A DNA stretch of 64,000 bases from Ruminococcaceae bacterium FB2012 (GTDB lineage: Bacteria > Bacillota > Clostridia > Oscillospirales > Ruminococcaceae): positions 28,417 through 92,416 of the forward strand of contig FMXS01000017.1 of the NCBI GenBank assembly GCA_900104495.1. Direction: 5' to 3'. Shown here one piece after another: positions 35,288-42,640 of this stretch. The notes below the pieces were generated by a model. The model was not told the DNA's origin, ran no database searches, and saw only the letters and a program-made list of their open reading frames with translations. The position numbers and the translations under genes were made by a program. Each line of letters opens with the position of its first letter. Positions within the stretch are counted from its first letter, which is position 1.

Positions 35288-36271
35288 ATGCAGATCAAGA
35301 ATGAAAAGCTAAGGATATTCCTGCGGCGCAAGGGGCAGTATTTCATCGGCGGAGCGCTGGTGGCGGCCTTCATCGGGCTGATGATCCTCGGGATGAACAA
35401 AAGCGTCTTGATCGGGGACGATTACATAAGCACCAAAAAGGTACAGGAGAAGATTGAGGATAAAATCGAAGAGCAGTTCGGCAGCACCTCCGAAGCCAAG
35501 GATGACATCTGGGACAGGTATTACGGGCTGAATGATCTGGGACTTCGGTATGACGCACATATCGCCGATCTTGACGGGGAGATGTTCATCTACGCCGTGG
35601 AATTTGACCGGGCCGTGGATGACAGTGTCATCAAGGAGCTTAACGAGCAGATCGAGAAAAAATGCGGCAAGCCCTCCCAGGACAACCGGTACGGCGAGTA
35701 CAGCATCCAAAAGACCGGCGAAAAGAGCCTTACCGTAATGCTCGACCTCGGCAGTGCCACAGACACCAAGGCGATCACAGGCATTTTCAAGGCGCTGAAC
35801 GACATCGACGGGGTGACAAAGGCCGTAACCAACGGACAGAGCGGCTTTGGTCAGAAATACAGTGACCTCAACGTTCCCGATGCGAACGCAAAGGACGAAG
35901 ACGAATCCGCCAAGGCCTGGGAGGATTACAGGATCAGCCTGAAAGATCACTTTGACGGCCTCGGGCTCTCCTTCCCCGTGGACTGCCGGCAGCTGGGGAC
36001 GGCCTTTACGCTGAAGATCAGCTTTAACAATGAGCCCGATCAGACAACAGAGGACGCCCTCAAAGAAAAGCTGGGCGTACTCCTCGATTCGGAGAAAAGG
36101 ACATGGTCGGTATTTCTCCTTCCCGAGGAAGAGGGCAACATCGCCGCGCTGACAGTCGATGCCAAAAATTTCAGATATGTCTATCCCCCGGAGGGGTGCG
36201 AGTTGTGCGACGCTCTGCTGAAATTGCTGGACAGCGGCTTCAAGGACGTCAAAGAGGTTATGATCTACTGA
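35288..36271 (+). CDS. Membrane-anchored protein of unknown function in the pur operon
   Basis: 327 residues. A basic N terminus and one membrane segment (about 18-36; FIGGALVAAFIGLMILGM) are followed by an outer region of mixed, charged sequence with no recognised domain. The outer region may consist of two similar halves (about 55-175 and 210-325), judged from matching hydrophobic patterns. It begins 58 bases after purM and ends 12 bases before purN, so it is likely cotranscribed with purine genes, though nothing in it suggests a purine enzyme. Confidence 0.7.
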   Translation: MQIKNEKLRIFLRRKGQYFIGGALVAAFIGLMILGMNKSVLIGDDYISTKKVQEKIEDKIEEQFGSTSEAKDDIWDRYYGLNDLGLRYDAHIADLDGEMFIYAVEFDRAVDDSVIKELNEQIEKKCGKPSQDNRYGEYSIQKTGEKSLTVMLDLGSATDTKAITGIFKALNDIDGVTKAVTNGQSGFGQKYSDLNVPDANAKDEDESAKAWEDYRISLKDHFDGLGLSFPVDCRQLGTAFTLKISFNNEPDQTTEDALKEKLGVLLDSEKRTWSVFLLPEEEGNIAALTVDAKNFRYVYPPEGCELCDALLKLLDSGFKDVKEVMIY

Positions 36272-36283
36272 GGTGAATAAGCT

Positions 36284-36919
36284 ATGAAAAATATTATCGT
36301 GCTCGTTTCCGGCGGCGGGACGAATTTGCAGGCGCTTATCGACGCGCAGGGCAGAGGGGAGATAAAGGGCGGCAGGATAACCTGCGTGATCTCCTCCAAC
36401 CCCAAGGCCTTTGCCCTTGAACGGGCGGAAAAGGCAGGGATACCTGCGGTGGTGATCCCCCGGAAGGAATATGCGGACAGCAAGGCTTACAGCGAAGCGA
36501 TACTCGCGGAGCTTAACAGACAGCAGGCCGATCTTGTGGTGCTGGCGGGCTTTATGACAATACTGGACGAATGCGTCACCGCGGCCTATCCCTACAAGAT
36601 AATCAACGTTCACCCGGCGCTTATACCCAGCTTCTGCGGCGAGGGCTTCTACGGGCTGAAGGTCCATGAGAAGGCGCTGGAATACGGCGTGAAGGTCTCG
36701 GGGGCGACGGTGCATTTCGTCAACGAAAAAGCCGACGCGGGAGCGATAATCCTGCAAGGCACCGTGGCGGTGGAGAACAATGATACCCCGGAGGTCCTCC
36801 AGCGCAGGATAATGGAAAACGTGGAATGGAAGCTGCTCCCGAAAGCGGTCTCCCTCTTCTGCGAGGGCAGGATAACCGTCAAGGACGGGAAAGCATATGT
36901 GGACTTAATGGATAATTGA
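36284..36919 (+). CDS. purN: Phosphoribosylglycinamide formyltransferase PurN
   Basis: 211 residues. It transfers a formyl group from 10-formyltetrahydrofolate to GAR. The nucleotide loop LVSGGGTNLQALIDA, the catalytic Asn/His region INVHPALIPSF and the later SGATVHFVNEKADAG with the active-site Asp match the family. The last codons (MDN and stop) lie inside the left arm of an AT-rich palindrome, which therefore defines the C terminus. Confidence 0.96.
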   Translation: MKNIIVLVSGGGTNLQALIDAQGRGEIKGGRITCVISSNPKAFALERAEKAGIPAVVIPRKEYADSKAYSEAILAELNRQQADLVVLAGFMTILDECVTAAYPYKIINVHPALIPSFCGEGFYGLKVHEKALEYGVKVSGATVHFVNEKADAGAIILQGTVAVENNDTPEVLQRRIMENVEWKLLPKAVSLFCEGRITVKDGKAYVDLMDN

Positions 36920-36997
36920 TAGTTGATAGTTGATAATGCCGGCGGTCCGCAGAAGGGACCCGATTCATTATCAACTATCCATTATCAACTGTCAATT
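36906..36997 (+). repeat. AT-rich palindrome C1
   Basis: Left arm with repeated TTGATAGTTGATA units (36914-36938) and right arm with TTATCAACTATCCATTATCAA units (from 36966), around a GC-rich centre GGTCC..GGGACC. It overlaps the purN stop and ends just before the purO ribosome binding site. Confidence 0.75.
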
Positions 36998-37020
36998 CTA
37001 TAAATCGGAGGTTGAAACGA

Positions 37021-37740
37021 ATGAAAACTATGGACATCTACGCGGCTCTGAGAGCCAACAGCTATCCCGGGCGCGGGATAATCATCGGCAGGAGCGCCGA
37101 CGGCAAGAGCGCCGTGACCGCCTACTTCATCATGGGCAGGAGCGTGAACAGCCGCAACCGCGTGTTCACCGAGACCGAGGACGGCATCAAGACCGAGGCC
37201 GCCGATCCCTCGAAGCTCTCCGACCCGCATCTGATAATCTACTCCCCCGTCCGCGTGCTGGGGAACAAGACCATTGTCACCAACGGCGACCAGACCGACA
37301 CGATCTACGAGCTTATGGACAAGCAGCAGACCTTTGAGCAGTCCCTGCGCACACGCACCTACGAGGACGACGCTCCCAACTACACTCCCCGCATCTCCGG
37401 CATCATGCACGTGGGCGAGGGGAAATACAACTACGCTATGAACATCATCAAGTCCGCTGACGGCAACCCCGACTGCGTTGAGCGCTTCACCTACACCTAC
37501 ACCGCTCCGCTGGCCGGCGTGGGACATTTCATCCACACCTACATGGGTGACGGCTCTCCCCTGCCCAGCTTTGAAGGCGAGCCGGAGAAGATCAGCATCC
37601 CGGACAGCATTGAAGAATTCTCCAAGGGCCTGTGGGACGCCCTCAACGAGGACAACAAGGTATCGCTGTTCGTGAGATATATCGACATCGAAAGCGGCAA
37701 GGCAGAAACTGTCGTTATCAATAAGTATAAGAAGGCATAA
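37021..37740 (+). CDS. purO: IMP cyclohydrolase, PurO type
   Basis: 239 residues from the ATG at 37021, which follows GGAGG; an earlier TTG is poorly placed. The sequence matches the stand-alone IMP cyclohydrolase family first known from archaea (SYPGRGIIIGRS, then YFIMGRSVNSRNRVF near the N terminus, and NYTPRISGI further on). It closes FAICAR to IMP. In most bacteria this step is done by the N-terminal domain of PurH, which is missing from the next gene. The pair therefore replaces bifunctional PurH. Confidence 0.85.
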   Translation: MKTMDIYAALRANSYPGRGIIIGRSADGKSAVTAYFIMGRSVNSRNRVFTETEDGIKTEAADPSKLSDPHLIIYSPVRVLGNKTIVTNGDQTDTIYELMDKQQTFEQSLRTRTYEDDAPNYTPRISGIMHVGEGKYNYAMNIIKSADGNPDCVERFTYTYTAPLAGVGHFIHTYMGDGSPLPSFEGEPEKISIPDSIEEFSKGLWDALNEDNKVSLFVRYIDIESGKAETVVINKYKKA

Positions 37741-37752
37741 GGAGGAATAGCA

Positions 37753-38934
37753 ATGTCAAACGAAATGTTATTAAAATACGGCTGCAATCCCAATCAGAAG
37801 CCCTCGCGGGTGTTTATGGCAGACGGCTCGGAACTGCCTATCGAGGTCCTCAACGGCAAGCCCGGCTACATCAACCTTTTGGATGCCTTCAACGGCTGGC
37901 AGCTGGTGCGTGAACTGAAAAAGGCCACGGGTATGTGCGCCGCCACATCTTTCAAGCACGTTTCCCCGGCAGGTGCCGCTGTGGGCAGGCCCCTTTCCGA
38001 CACTTTGAAGAAGATCTACTTCGTTGACGATCTGGGCGAGCTTTCGCCCCTGGCCTGCGCTTACGCCAGAGCAAGAGGCGCCGACAGAATGTCCTCCTAC
38101 GGCGATTTCATCGCACTTTCGGATGTCTGCGACGTTCCCACCGCGAAGATGATCCAGCGCGAGGTCTCCGACGGCATCATCGCTCCCGGCTACACCGACG
38201 AGGCGCTGGAGATACTCAAGTCCAAGAGAAAAGGCACCTACAACATCATCAAAATAGACGAGAACTACAAGCCCGCACCCGTTGAGACCAAGCAGGTCTA
38301 TGGCGTGACCTTCGAGCAGGGACGCAACGAGCTGGACATCAACAAGGAACTGCTCTCCAACATCGTCACCGACAACAAGGACATCCCCGCCGACAAGCTG
38401 GAGGATCTGATGATCTCCCTTATCACTCTGAAATACACCCAGTCCAACTCGGTATGCTATGTCAAGGACGGACAGGCTATCGGCATCGGCGCGGGCCAGC
38501 AGTCGAGGATCCACTGCACACGTCTTGCCGGAAACAAGGCGGATATCTGGTGGCTGAGACAGCACCCGAAGGTTCTCGGTCTGCAGTTCGTTGACAATAT
38601 CAGAAGACCCGACCGCGACAACGCTATCGACGTTTACATCTCCGATGAATATATGGACGTGCTTGCCGACGGCGCCTGGGAGAACATCTTCAAGGTAAAG
38701 CCCGAGGTCTTCACCAAGGAAGAGCAGAAGGAATGGCTTGCAAAGAACACCGACGTTTGTCTCGGCTCGGACGCTTTCTTCCCCTTCGGCGACAACATCG
38801 AGAGAGCGAAGAAGTCCGGCGTTATGTATATTGCCGAGCCCGGCGGCTCTATCCGCGACGATCATGTTATCATGACCTGCAACAAGTACAACATGGCAAT
38901 GGCATTCACCGGCATCAGACTCTTCCACCATTAA
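37753..38934 (+). CDS. Stand-alone AICAR formyltransferase (PurH C-domain type)
   Basis: 393 residues. It starts directly with the AICAR transformylase region (LKYGCNPNQKPSRVF). Further family segments are ATSFKHVSPAGAAVG, SNSVCYVKDGQAIGIGAGQQSR with the conserved catalytic region, and SDAFFPFGDNIE. The N-terminal IMP cyclohydrolase domain of PurH is absent. It overlaps no gene but lies 12 bases after purO, with a strong GGAGGAA site. It formylates AICAR; purO then closes the ring. Confidence 0.93.
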   Translation: MSNEMLLKYGCNPNQKPSRVFMADGSELPIEVLNGKPGYINLLDAFNGWQLVRELKKATGMCAATSFKHVSPAGAAVGRPLSDTLKKIYFVDDLGELSPLACAYARARGADRMSSYGDFIALSDVCDVPTAKMIQREVSDGIIAPGYTDEALEILKSKRKGTYNIIKIDENYKPAPVETKQVYGVTFEQGRNELDINKELLSNIVTDNKDIPADKLEDLMISLITLKYTQSNSVCYVKDGQAIGIGAGQQSRIHCTRLAGNKADIWWLRQHPKVLGLQFVDNIRRPDRDNAIDVYISDEYMDVLADGAWENIFKVKPEVFTKEEQKEWLAKNTDVCLGSDAFFPFGDNIERAKKSGVMYIAEPGGSIRDDHVIMTCNKYNMAMAFTGIRLFHH

Positions 38935-39012
38935 GCAGGGGCGTGCCCCTGCACCCAACTCCGCCGCCGGCAGCATAGTGCGGAAAGAAAGAATGATTGG
39001 CGGCGGAGCCTG
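38934..39012 (+). repeat. Partial L module (repeat family A left part)
   Basis: Begins GCAGGGGCGTGCCCCTGCACCC, matching the start of repeat A3 at 55408, followed by CTCCGCCGCC and GGCGGCGGAG as hairpin arms. It is a degenerate copy without the core. Located between the AICAR formyltransferase gene and purD. Confidence 0.6.
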
Positions 39013-39014
39013 AC

Positions 39015-39166
39015 AAAAGCGGTAAAACCGCCGACGAACCAACGTAATTAAGAATGCGGGTGTCTCACGTTACATCACGCTGAATCGTCCGCGACGCGGA
39101 ACGATCGTCACATTACGCGCTGACCCCAAGCGACCAACGGGTGCGCAGCGTGAACCAAAAAAGGAG
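39015..39166 (+). repeat. Element B, copy 1
   Basis: Shares blocks with the reversed copy at 45413-45536: CGAACCAACG, AAGAATGCG.GTGTC, CGTCCGCGACGCGG and GCGCAGCGTGAA followed by A-rich bases. It ends at the AGGAGG site of purD, so the element runs up to the ribosome binding site. Confidence 0.65.
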
Positions 39167-39177
39167 GTAAGATACAA

Positions 39178-40542
39178 TTGGATAAAATGAATATTCTCGT
39201 TATCGGCAGCGGCGGACGCGAGCACGCTATCATCCGCAAGCTGATGCAGTCCCCGAAATGCGGGAAGATATACTGCACCCCCGGCAACGGCGGTATCGCC
39301 GCCGACGGCGCGGAGTGCTTCAGCGTCGGCGCCACGGATATTGACGGTGTCGTAAAGCTGGCAAAGGAAGTCAAGGCCGACCTTGTTGTGGTAGCTCCCG
39401 ATGACCCGCTGGTGCTGGGTATGGTGGACGCTCTCCAAGCGGAGGGCTTCAAGACCTTCGGGCCCAAGAAGGCTGCGGCTATCATTGAAGGAAGCAAGGT
39501 CTTTTCCAAGAACCTGATGAAGAAGTACGGCATCCCTACGGCGGCCTACGAAGTCTTTGACAACAGCAAGGACGCTATCGCTTACGTTAAGAAGCAGAAC
39601 ACCTATCCCGCCGTTATCAAGGCGGACGGTCTGGCTCTGGGCAAGGGAGTTATCCTGGCGCAGAACGAAGCCGAGGCCGTCGAGGCTATCAAGGAAATGA
39701 TCGACGGGCGCAAGTTCGGCGACAGTTCCGCCACGGTAGTTGTGGAGGAATATCTCACCGGCCCCGAGGTTTCGGTGCTGGCTTTCACCGACGGCAAGAC
39801 CGTCAAGCCAATGATCTCCTCAATGGACCACAAGCGCGCCTACGACAACGACGAAGGCCTCAACACCGGCGGCATGGGTACAGTTGCGCCGAACCCCTAC
39901 TACACGAGCGACGTGGCGGCGGAGTGCATGGAGAAGATCTTCATGCCGACGATCAACGCTATGAACGCCGAAGGCAGGACCTTTGAAGGCTGTCTCTATT
40001 TCGGACTGATGATAACTCCCAAGGGGCCCAAGGTCATCGAGTACAACTGCCGTTTCGGCGACCCCGAAACTCAGGTGGTGCTGCCCATGCTGGACGGCGA
40101 TCTGCTGGAGATTATGCTGGCGGTATACGATCACAGGCTGGCGGACATTGACATCAAGTGGCACGTCGGTGCCTGCACCTGTGTGGTCATGGCCAGCGGC
40201 GGCTATCCTCTTTCCTATCCTAAAGGGCTGGAGATCACCGGCCTTGACGAAAAAGGCCAGCTGGACTGCGCTGAGATATTCCACGCGGGCACCAAGCTTT
40301 CGGAGGGCAAGCTCCTCACCAACGGAGGCCGTGTCCTCGGCGTGACCTGCCGGGGAAGCAATCTCAGTGACGCGGTCAATTCCGCTTATCACGCAGTAAA
40401 GAAGATACACTTTGAAAACGCCCATTACCGCAAGGACATCGGTCAGAAAGCACTTAAAGCCCTCTTTGACCCCTCCCAGTTCGACTACAAGCAGGACCTG
40501 GAGGACTACCTTGAAGAAAACGGCATCTATATAAGACAGTAA
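39178..40542 (+). CDS. purD: Phosphoribosylamine-glycine ligase PurD
   Basis: 454 residues from a TTG at 39178, chosen because AGGAGG at 39162-39167 is 10 bases upstream; the ATG at 39187 would be too far. ATP-grasp enzyme that ligates glycine to phosphoribosylamine. The N-terminal NILVIGSGGREHAI, the PAVIKADGLALGKGV and the NCRFGDPETQ signatures are all present. It is separated from the rest of the operon by 240 bases of repeat DNA, so its coupling to the operon promoter is uncertain. Confidence 0.96.
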   Translation: MDKMNILVIGSGGREHAIIRKLMQSPKCGKIYCTPGNGGIAADGAECFSVGATDIDGVVKLAKEVKADLVVVAPDDPLVLGMVDALQAEGFKTFGPKKAAAIIEGSKVFSKNLMKKYGIPTAAYEVFDNSKDAIAYVKKQNTYPAVIKADGLALGKGVILAQNEAEAVEAIKEMIDGRKFGDSSATVVVEEYLTGPEVSVLAFTDGKTVKPMISSMDHKRAYDNDEGLNTGGMGTVAPNPYYTSDVAAECMEKIFMPTINAMNAEGRTFEGCLYFGLMITPKGPKVIEYNCRFGDPETQVVLPMLDGDLLEIMLAVYDHRLADIDIKWHVGACTCVVMASGGYPLSYPKGLEITGLDEKGQLDCAEIFHAGTKLSEGKLLTNGGRVLGVTCRGSNLSDAVNSAYHAVKKIHFENAHYRKDIGQKALKALFDPSQFDYKQDLEDYLEENGIYIRQ

Positions 40543-40555
40543 AATATCTGCTGAA

Positions 40556-40591
40556 AAAAGAGGCATATCCCACCCGGGATATGTCTCTTTT
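40556..40591 (+). terminator. Bidirectional terminator between purD and the GNAT gene
   Basis: Stem AAAAGAGGCATATCCC/GGGATATGTCTCTTTT with one G-T pair and a 4-base loop, T-rich on both strands, between convergent genes. Confidence 0.9.
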
Positions 40592-40600
40592 GCTGTCCGT

Positions 40601-41128
40601 TTATTTGGACTTATGCTTCTCGTAATAATTTACCTTCAAAACGGTATCGGGCTTTATCCGGGAGATCGGCTCCGTCTTGCTGCACACATACTCAAAGCCG
40701 CACTTTTGTATCACTCTGTTGCTGCCGATGTTATCGTCGGCAGCACAGATCTTAACAGTATCAGATCCGTCCTCAAAAAGCGCCGTGACTACAGCTTTTA
40801 AAGCTTCGGTCATATATCCGCTGCCCCAGTATGCCCGTCCGGAGCAGTATCCCACGGCGGGGACTCCGTTTTCATAGCCCACCACGTCGATCATCCCGAT
40901 GAGCTCGCCGGTTTCTTTCAGCTCGATGCCCCAGCGATATGTGTCCTCTTTTTTGTACTCGTCAAGGATGAAGCGCATATATCCCCGTGTGTCTTCTATG
41001 CTCTTATGTGTGTTCCAGGTCATATACTTCGATACCTCGGGGTCGGAGGTCCAGCAGTCAAAAATGCGCTGAGTGTCAGCCTCTGTGACGTATCTCAGCC
41101 GAAGCCTCCGGGTATACAGTTCTCTCAC
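40601..41128 (-). CDS. GNAT N-acetyltransferase (RimJ/RimL type)
   Basis: 175 residues from a GTG with GGAGGAG upstream. The beginning TRRLRLRYVTEADTQRIFDCW and the acetyl-CoA binding region YCSGRAYWGSGYMTEALKAV are typical of the RimJ/RimL branch, as is NIGSNRVIQKCGFEY. The substrate (ribosomal protein N terminus, antibiotic or small molecule) cannot be told. It follows ychF with a hairpin (41151-41176) that lacks a T run on this strand, so readthrough is possible. Confidence 0.88.
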   Translation of the reverse strand: MRELYTRRLRLRYVTEADTQRIFDCWTSDPEVSKYMTWNTHKSIEDTRGYMRFILDEYKKEDTYRWGIELKETGELIGMIDVVGYENGVPAVGYCSGRAYWGSGYMTEALKAVVTALFEDGSDTVKICAADDNIGSNRVIQKCGFEYVCSKTEPISRIKPDTVLKVNYYEKHKSK

Positions 41129-41194
41129 GGGATCTCCTCCTTATATGCTTATCCCCGCTGCGGAAAGAGCGGGGATGTGTCCAAAAATATGTAC

Positions 41195-42289
41195 TTATAC
41201 GTTGAAACGGAACAGCACTATGTCGCCGTCCTGCATAACGTAATCCTTGCCCTCGGAGCGGACAAGGCCTTTTTCCTTGGCGGCGTTCATGGAGCCGCAG
41301 GACATAAGGTCGTCGAAGGAGACCACCTCGGCGCGGATGAAGCCCTTCTCAAAGTCGGAGTGGATCTTTCCCGCCGCCTGGGGAGCCTTGGTGCCCTTCT
41401 TGATAGTCCAGGCTCTGACCTCCGGCTGTCCCGCCGTCAGATAGGAGATCAGTCCCAGCAGAGCGTAGCCCTCCTTGATGATGCGGTTGAGACCGCTGGT
41501 CTCCAGGCCCAGTTCCTCCAGGAACATCGCCTTGTCCTCGTCGGACATATCCGCGATCTCGGCTTCGATCTGCGCACAAATGGGGAACACGGCACTGCCG
41601 TCGTTCTTGGCGATCTCGCAGACCGCCTTGTAATGCTCGCTGGTGTCGATGTTGTTGGTGAAGTCCGCCTCAGAAAGGTTGGCGGCGTAGATCACCGGCT
41701 TCAGCGACAGCAGAGGTGTTTCTTTGAGCAGTTCCAGCTCCTCCTCGGTCATGGGGAAGGAGCGGGCGGGCTTGCCGTCCTCAAGGTGAGCTTTCAGCTT
41801 CTCGAGAAAATCCACGGCGGAGGCCAGGCTCTTGTCGCCCTTCATGGCTTTTTTGGTTCGGTCCAGCTTGCGCTCGATCAGCTCCACGTCGGCAAACACC
41901 AGCTCCAGGTCGATAGTTTCGATGTCCCGCTTAGGATCGATGCTGCCGTCCACATGGACGATATTCTCGTCCTCAAAGCAGCGGACAACGTGAACGATAG
42001 CGTCCACCTCGCGGATGTTGGCAAGGAACTTGTTGCCCAGGCCCTCGCCCTTGGATGCGCCCTTTACCAGTCCCGCGATGTCCACGAATTCAAGAGTCGC
42101 AGGGGTGAATTTCACGGGGTTATACATATCCCGCAGCTTTTCAAGCCTCTCGTCCGGCACCGACACGATGCCCACGTTGGGCTCGATAGTGCAGAAGGGA
42201 TAATTCGCGCTCTCCGCGCCCGCATTGGTCAGCGCATTGAACAGAGTGGATTTGCCGACATTCGGCAGACCTACCATACCAAGTTTCAT
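41195..42289 (-). CDS. ychF: Redox-regulated ATPase/GTPase YchF
   Basis: 364 residues, the usual length. Obg-related P-loop protein: G1 GLPNVGKST at 7-15, G3 DIAGLVKGAS, and the NLSE segment that replaces the canonical NKxD and explains ATP preference in the family. The C-terminal TGS-like domain with a long helical insert follows, ending in MQDGDIVLFRFNV. Ribosome-associated; exact role is debated. The start codon follows a GGAGG site. Confidence 0.96.
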   Translation of the reverse strand: MKLGMVGLPNVGKSTLFNALTNAGAESANYPFCTIEPNVGIVSVPDERLEKLRDMYNPVKFTPATLEFVDIAGLVKGASKGEGLGNKFLANIREVDAIVHVVRCFEDENIVHVDGSIDPKRDIETIDLELVFADVELIERKLDRTKKAMKGDKSLASAVDFLEKLKAHLEDGKPARSFPMTEEELELLKETPLLSLKPVIYAANLSEADFTNNIDTSEHYKAVCEIAKNDGSAVFPICAQIEAEIADMSDEDKAMFLEELGLETSGLNRIIKEGYALLGLISYLTAGQPEVRAWTIKKGTKAPQAAGKIHSDFEKGFIRAEVVSFDDLMSCGSMNAAKEKGLVRSEGKDYVMQDGDIVLFRFNV

Positions 42290-42335
42290 TTTTCATACCT
42301 CCGGTAAAAATATGTGCATTGACAGTGTTTTCCGT

Positions 42336-42584
42336 TCAGAAGGAATATGTCCCGCTTTCGTCGTCGAGCTGGGAGTCTTCATCGTCGCGGTAGGACAGAT
42401 CGTCGTCATAGTAGTCATCGAAGTCGTAATCGCAGCAGTCGATGCCCTCGCGCTCTTCGTGAGCCTTCTTACGGGGCGCGAGATACCTCTTTCCCAGTAT
42501 AACGCCCAGCGCTCCGAGGATGATGCCTGTCAGCAGGCTGGCAAGCATTGCCCACCAGTTCAGTTTACACTTTTTGTTTTTCAT
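42336..42584 (-). CDS. Small acidic membrane protein, function unknown
   Basis: 82 residues: a basic N terminus, one membrane segment (about 10-32; WWAMLASLLTGIILGALGVI), then a strongly acidic Asp/Tyr-rich tail (about 50-78). It starts after a GGAGG site and lies between ychF and the large permease. The positive-inside rule puts the acidic tail outside or inside depending on the KRY cluster at residue 32, which favours the tail inside. No family recognised. Confidence 0.7.
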   Translation of the reverse strand: MKNKKCKLNWWAMLASLLTGIILGALGVILGKRYLAPRKKAHEEREGIDCCDYDFDDYYDDDLSYRDDEDSQLDDESGTYSF

Positions 42585-42640
42585 AGTTTTACCTCCTTAT
42601 ATTTTGTGATCCGCCTTCGGGCGGTTTATGTTTAATATGA

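Noticed and set aside
41151..41176. Terminator between ychF and the GNAT gene
   Set aside because: The 9-bp stem ATCCCCGCT/AGCGGGGAT is not followed by a T run in the direction of transcription.
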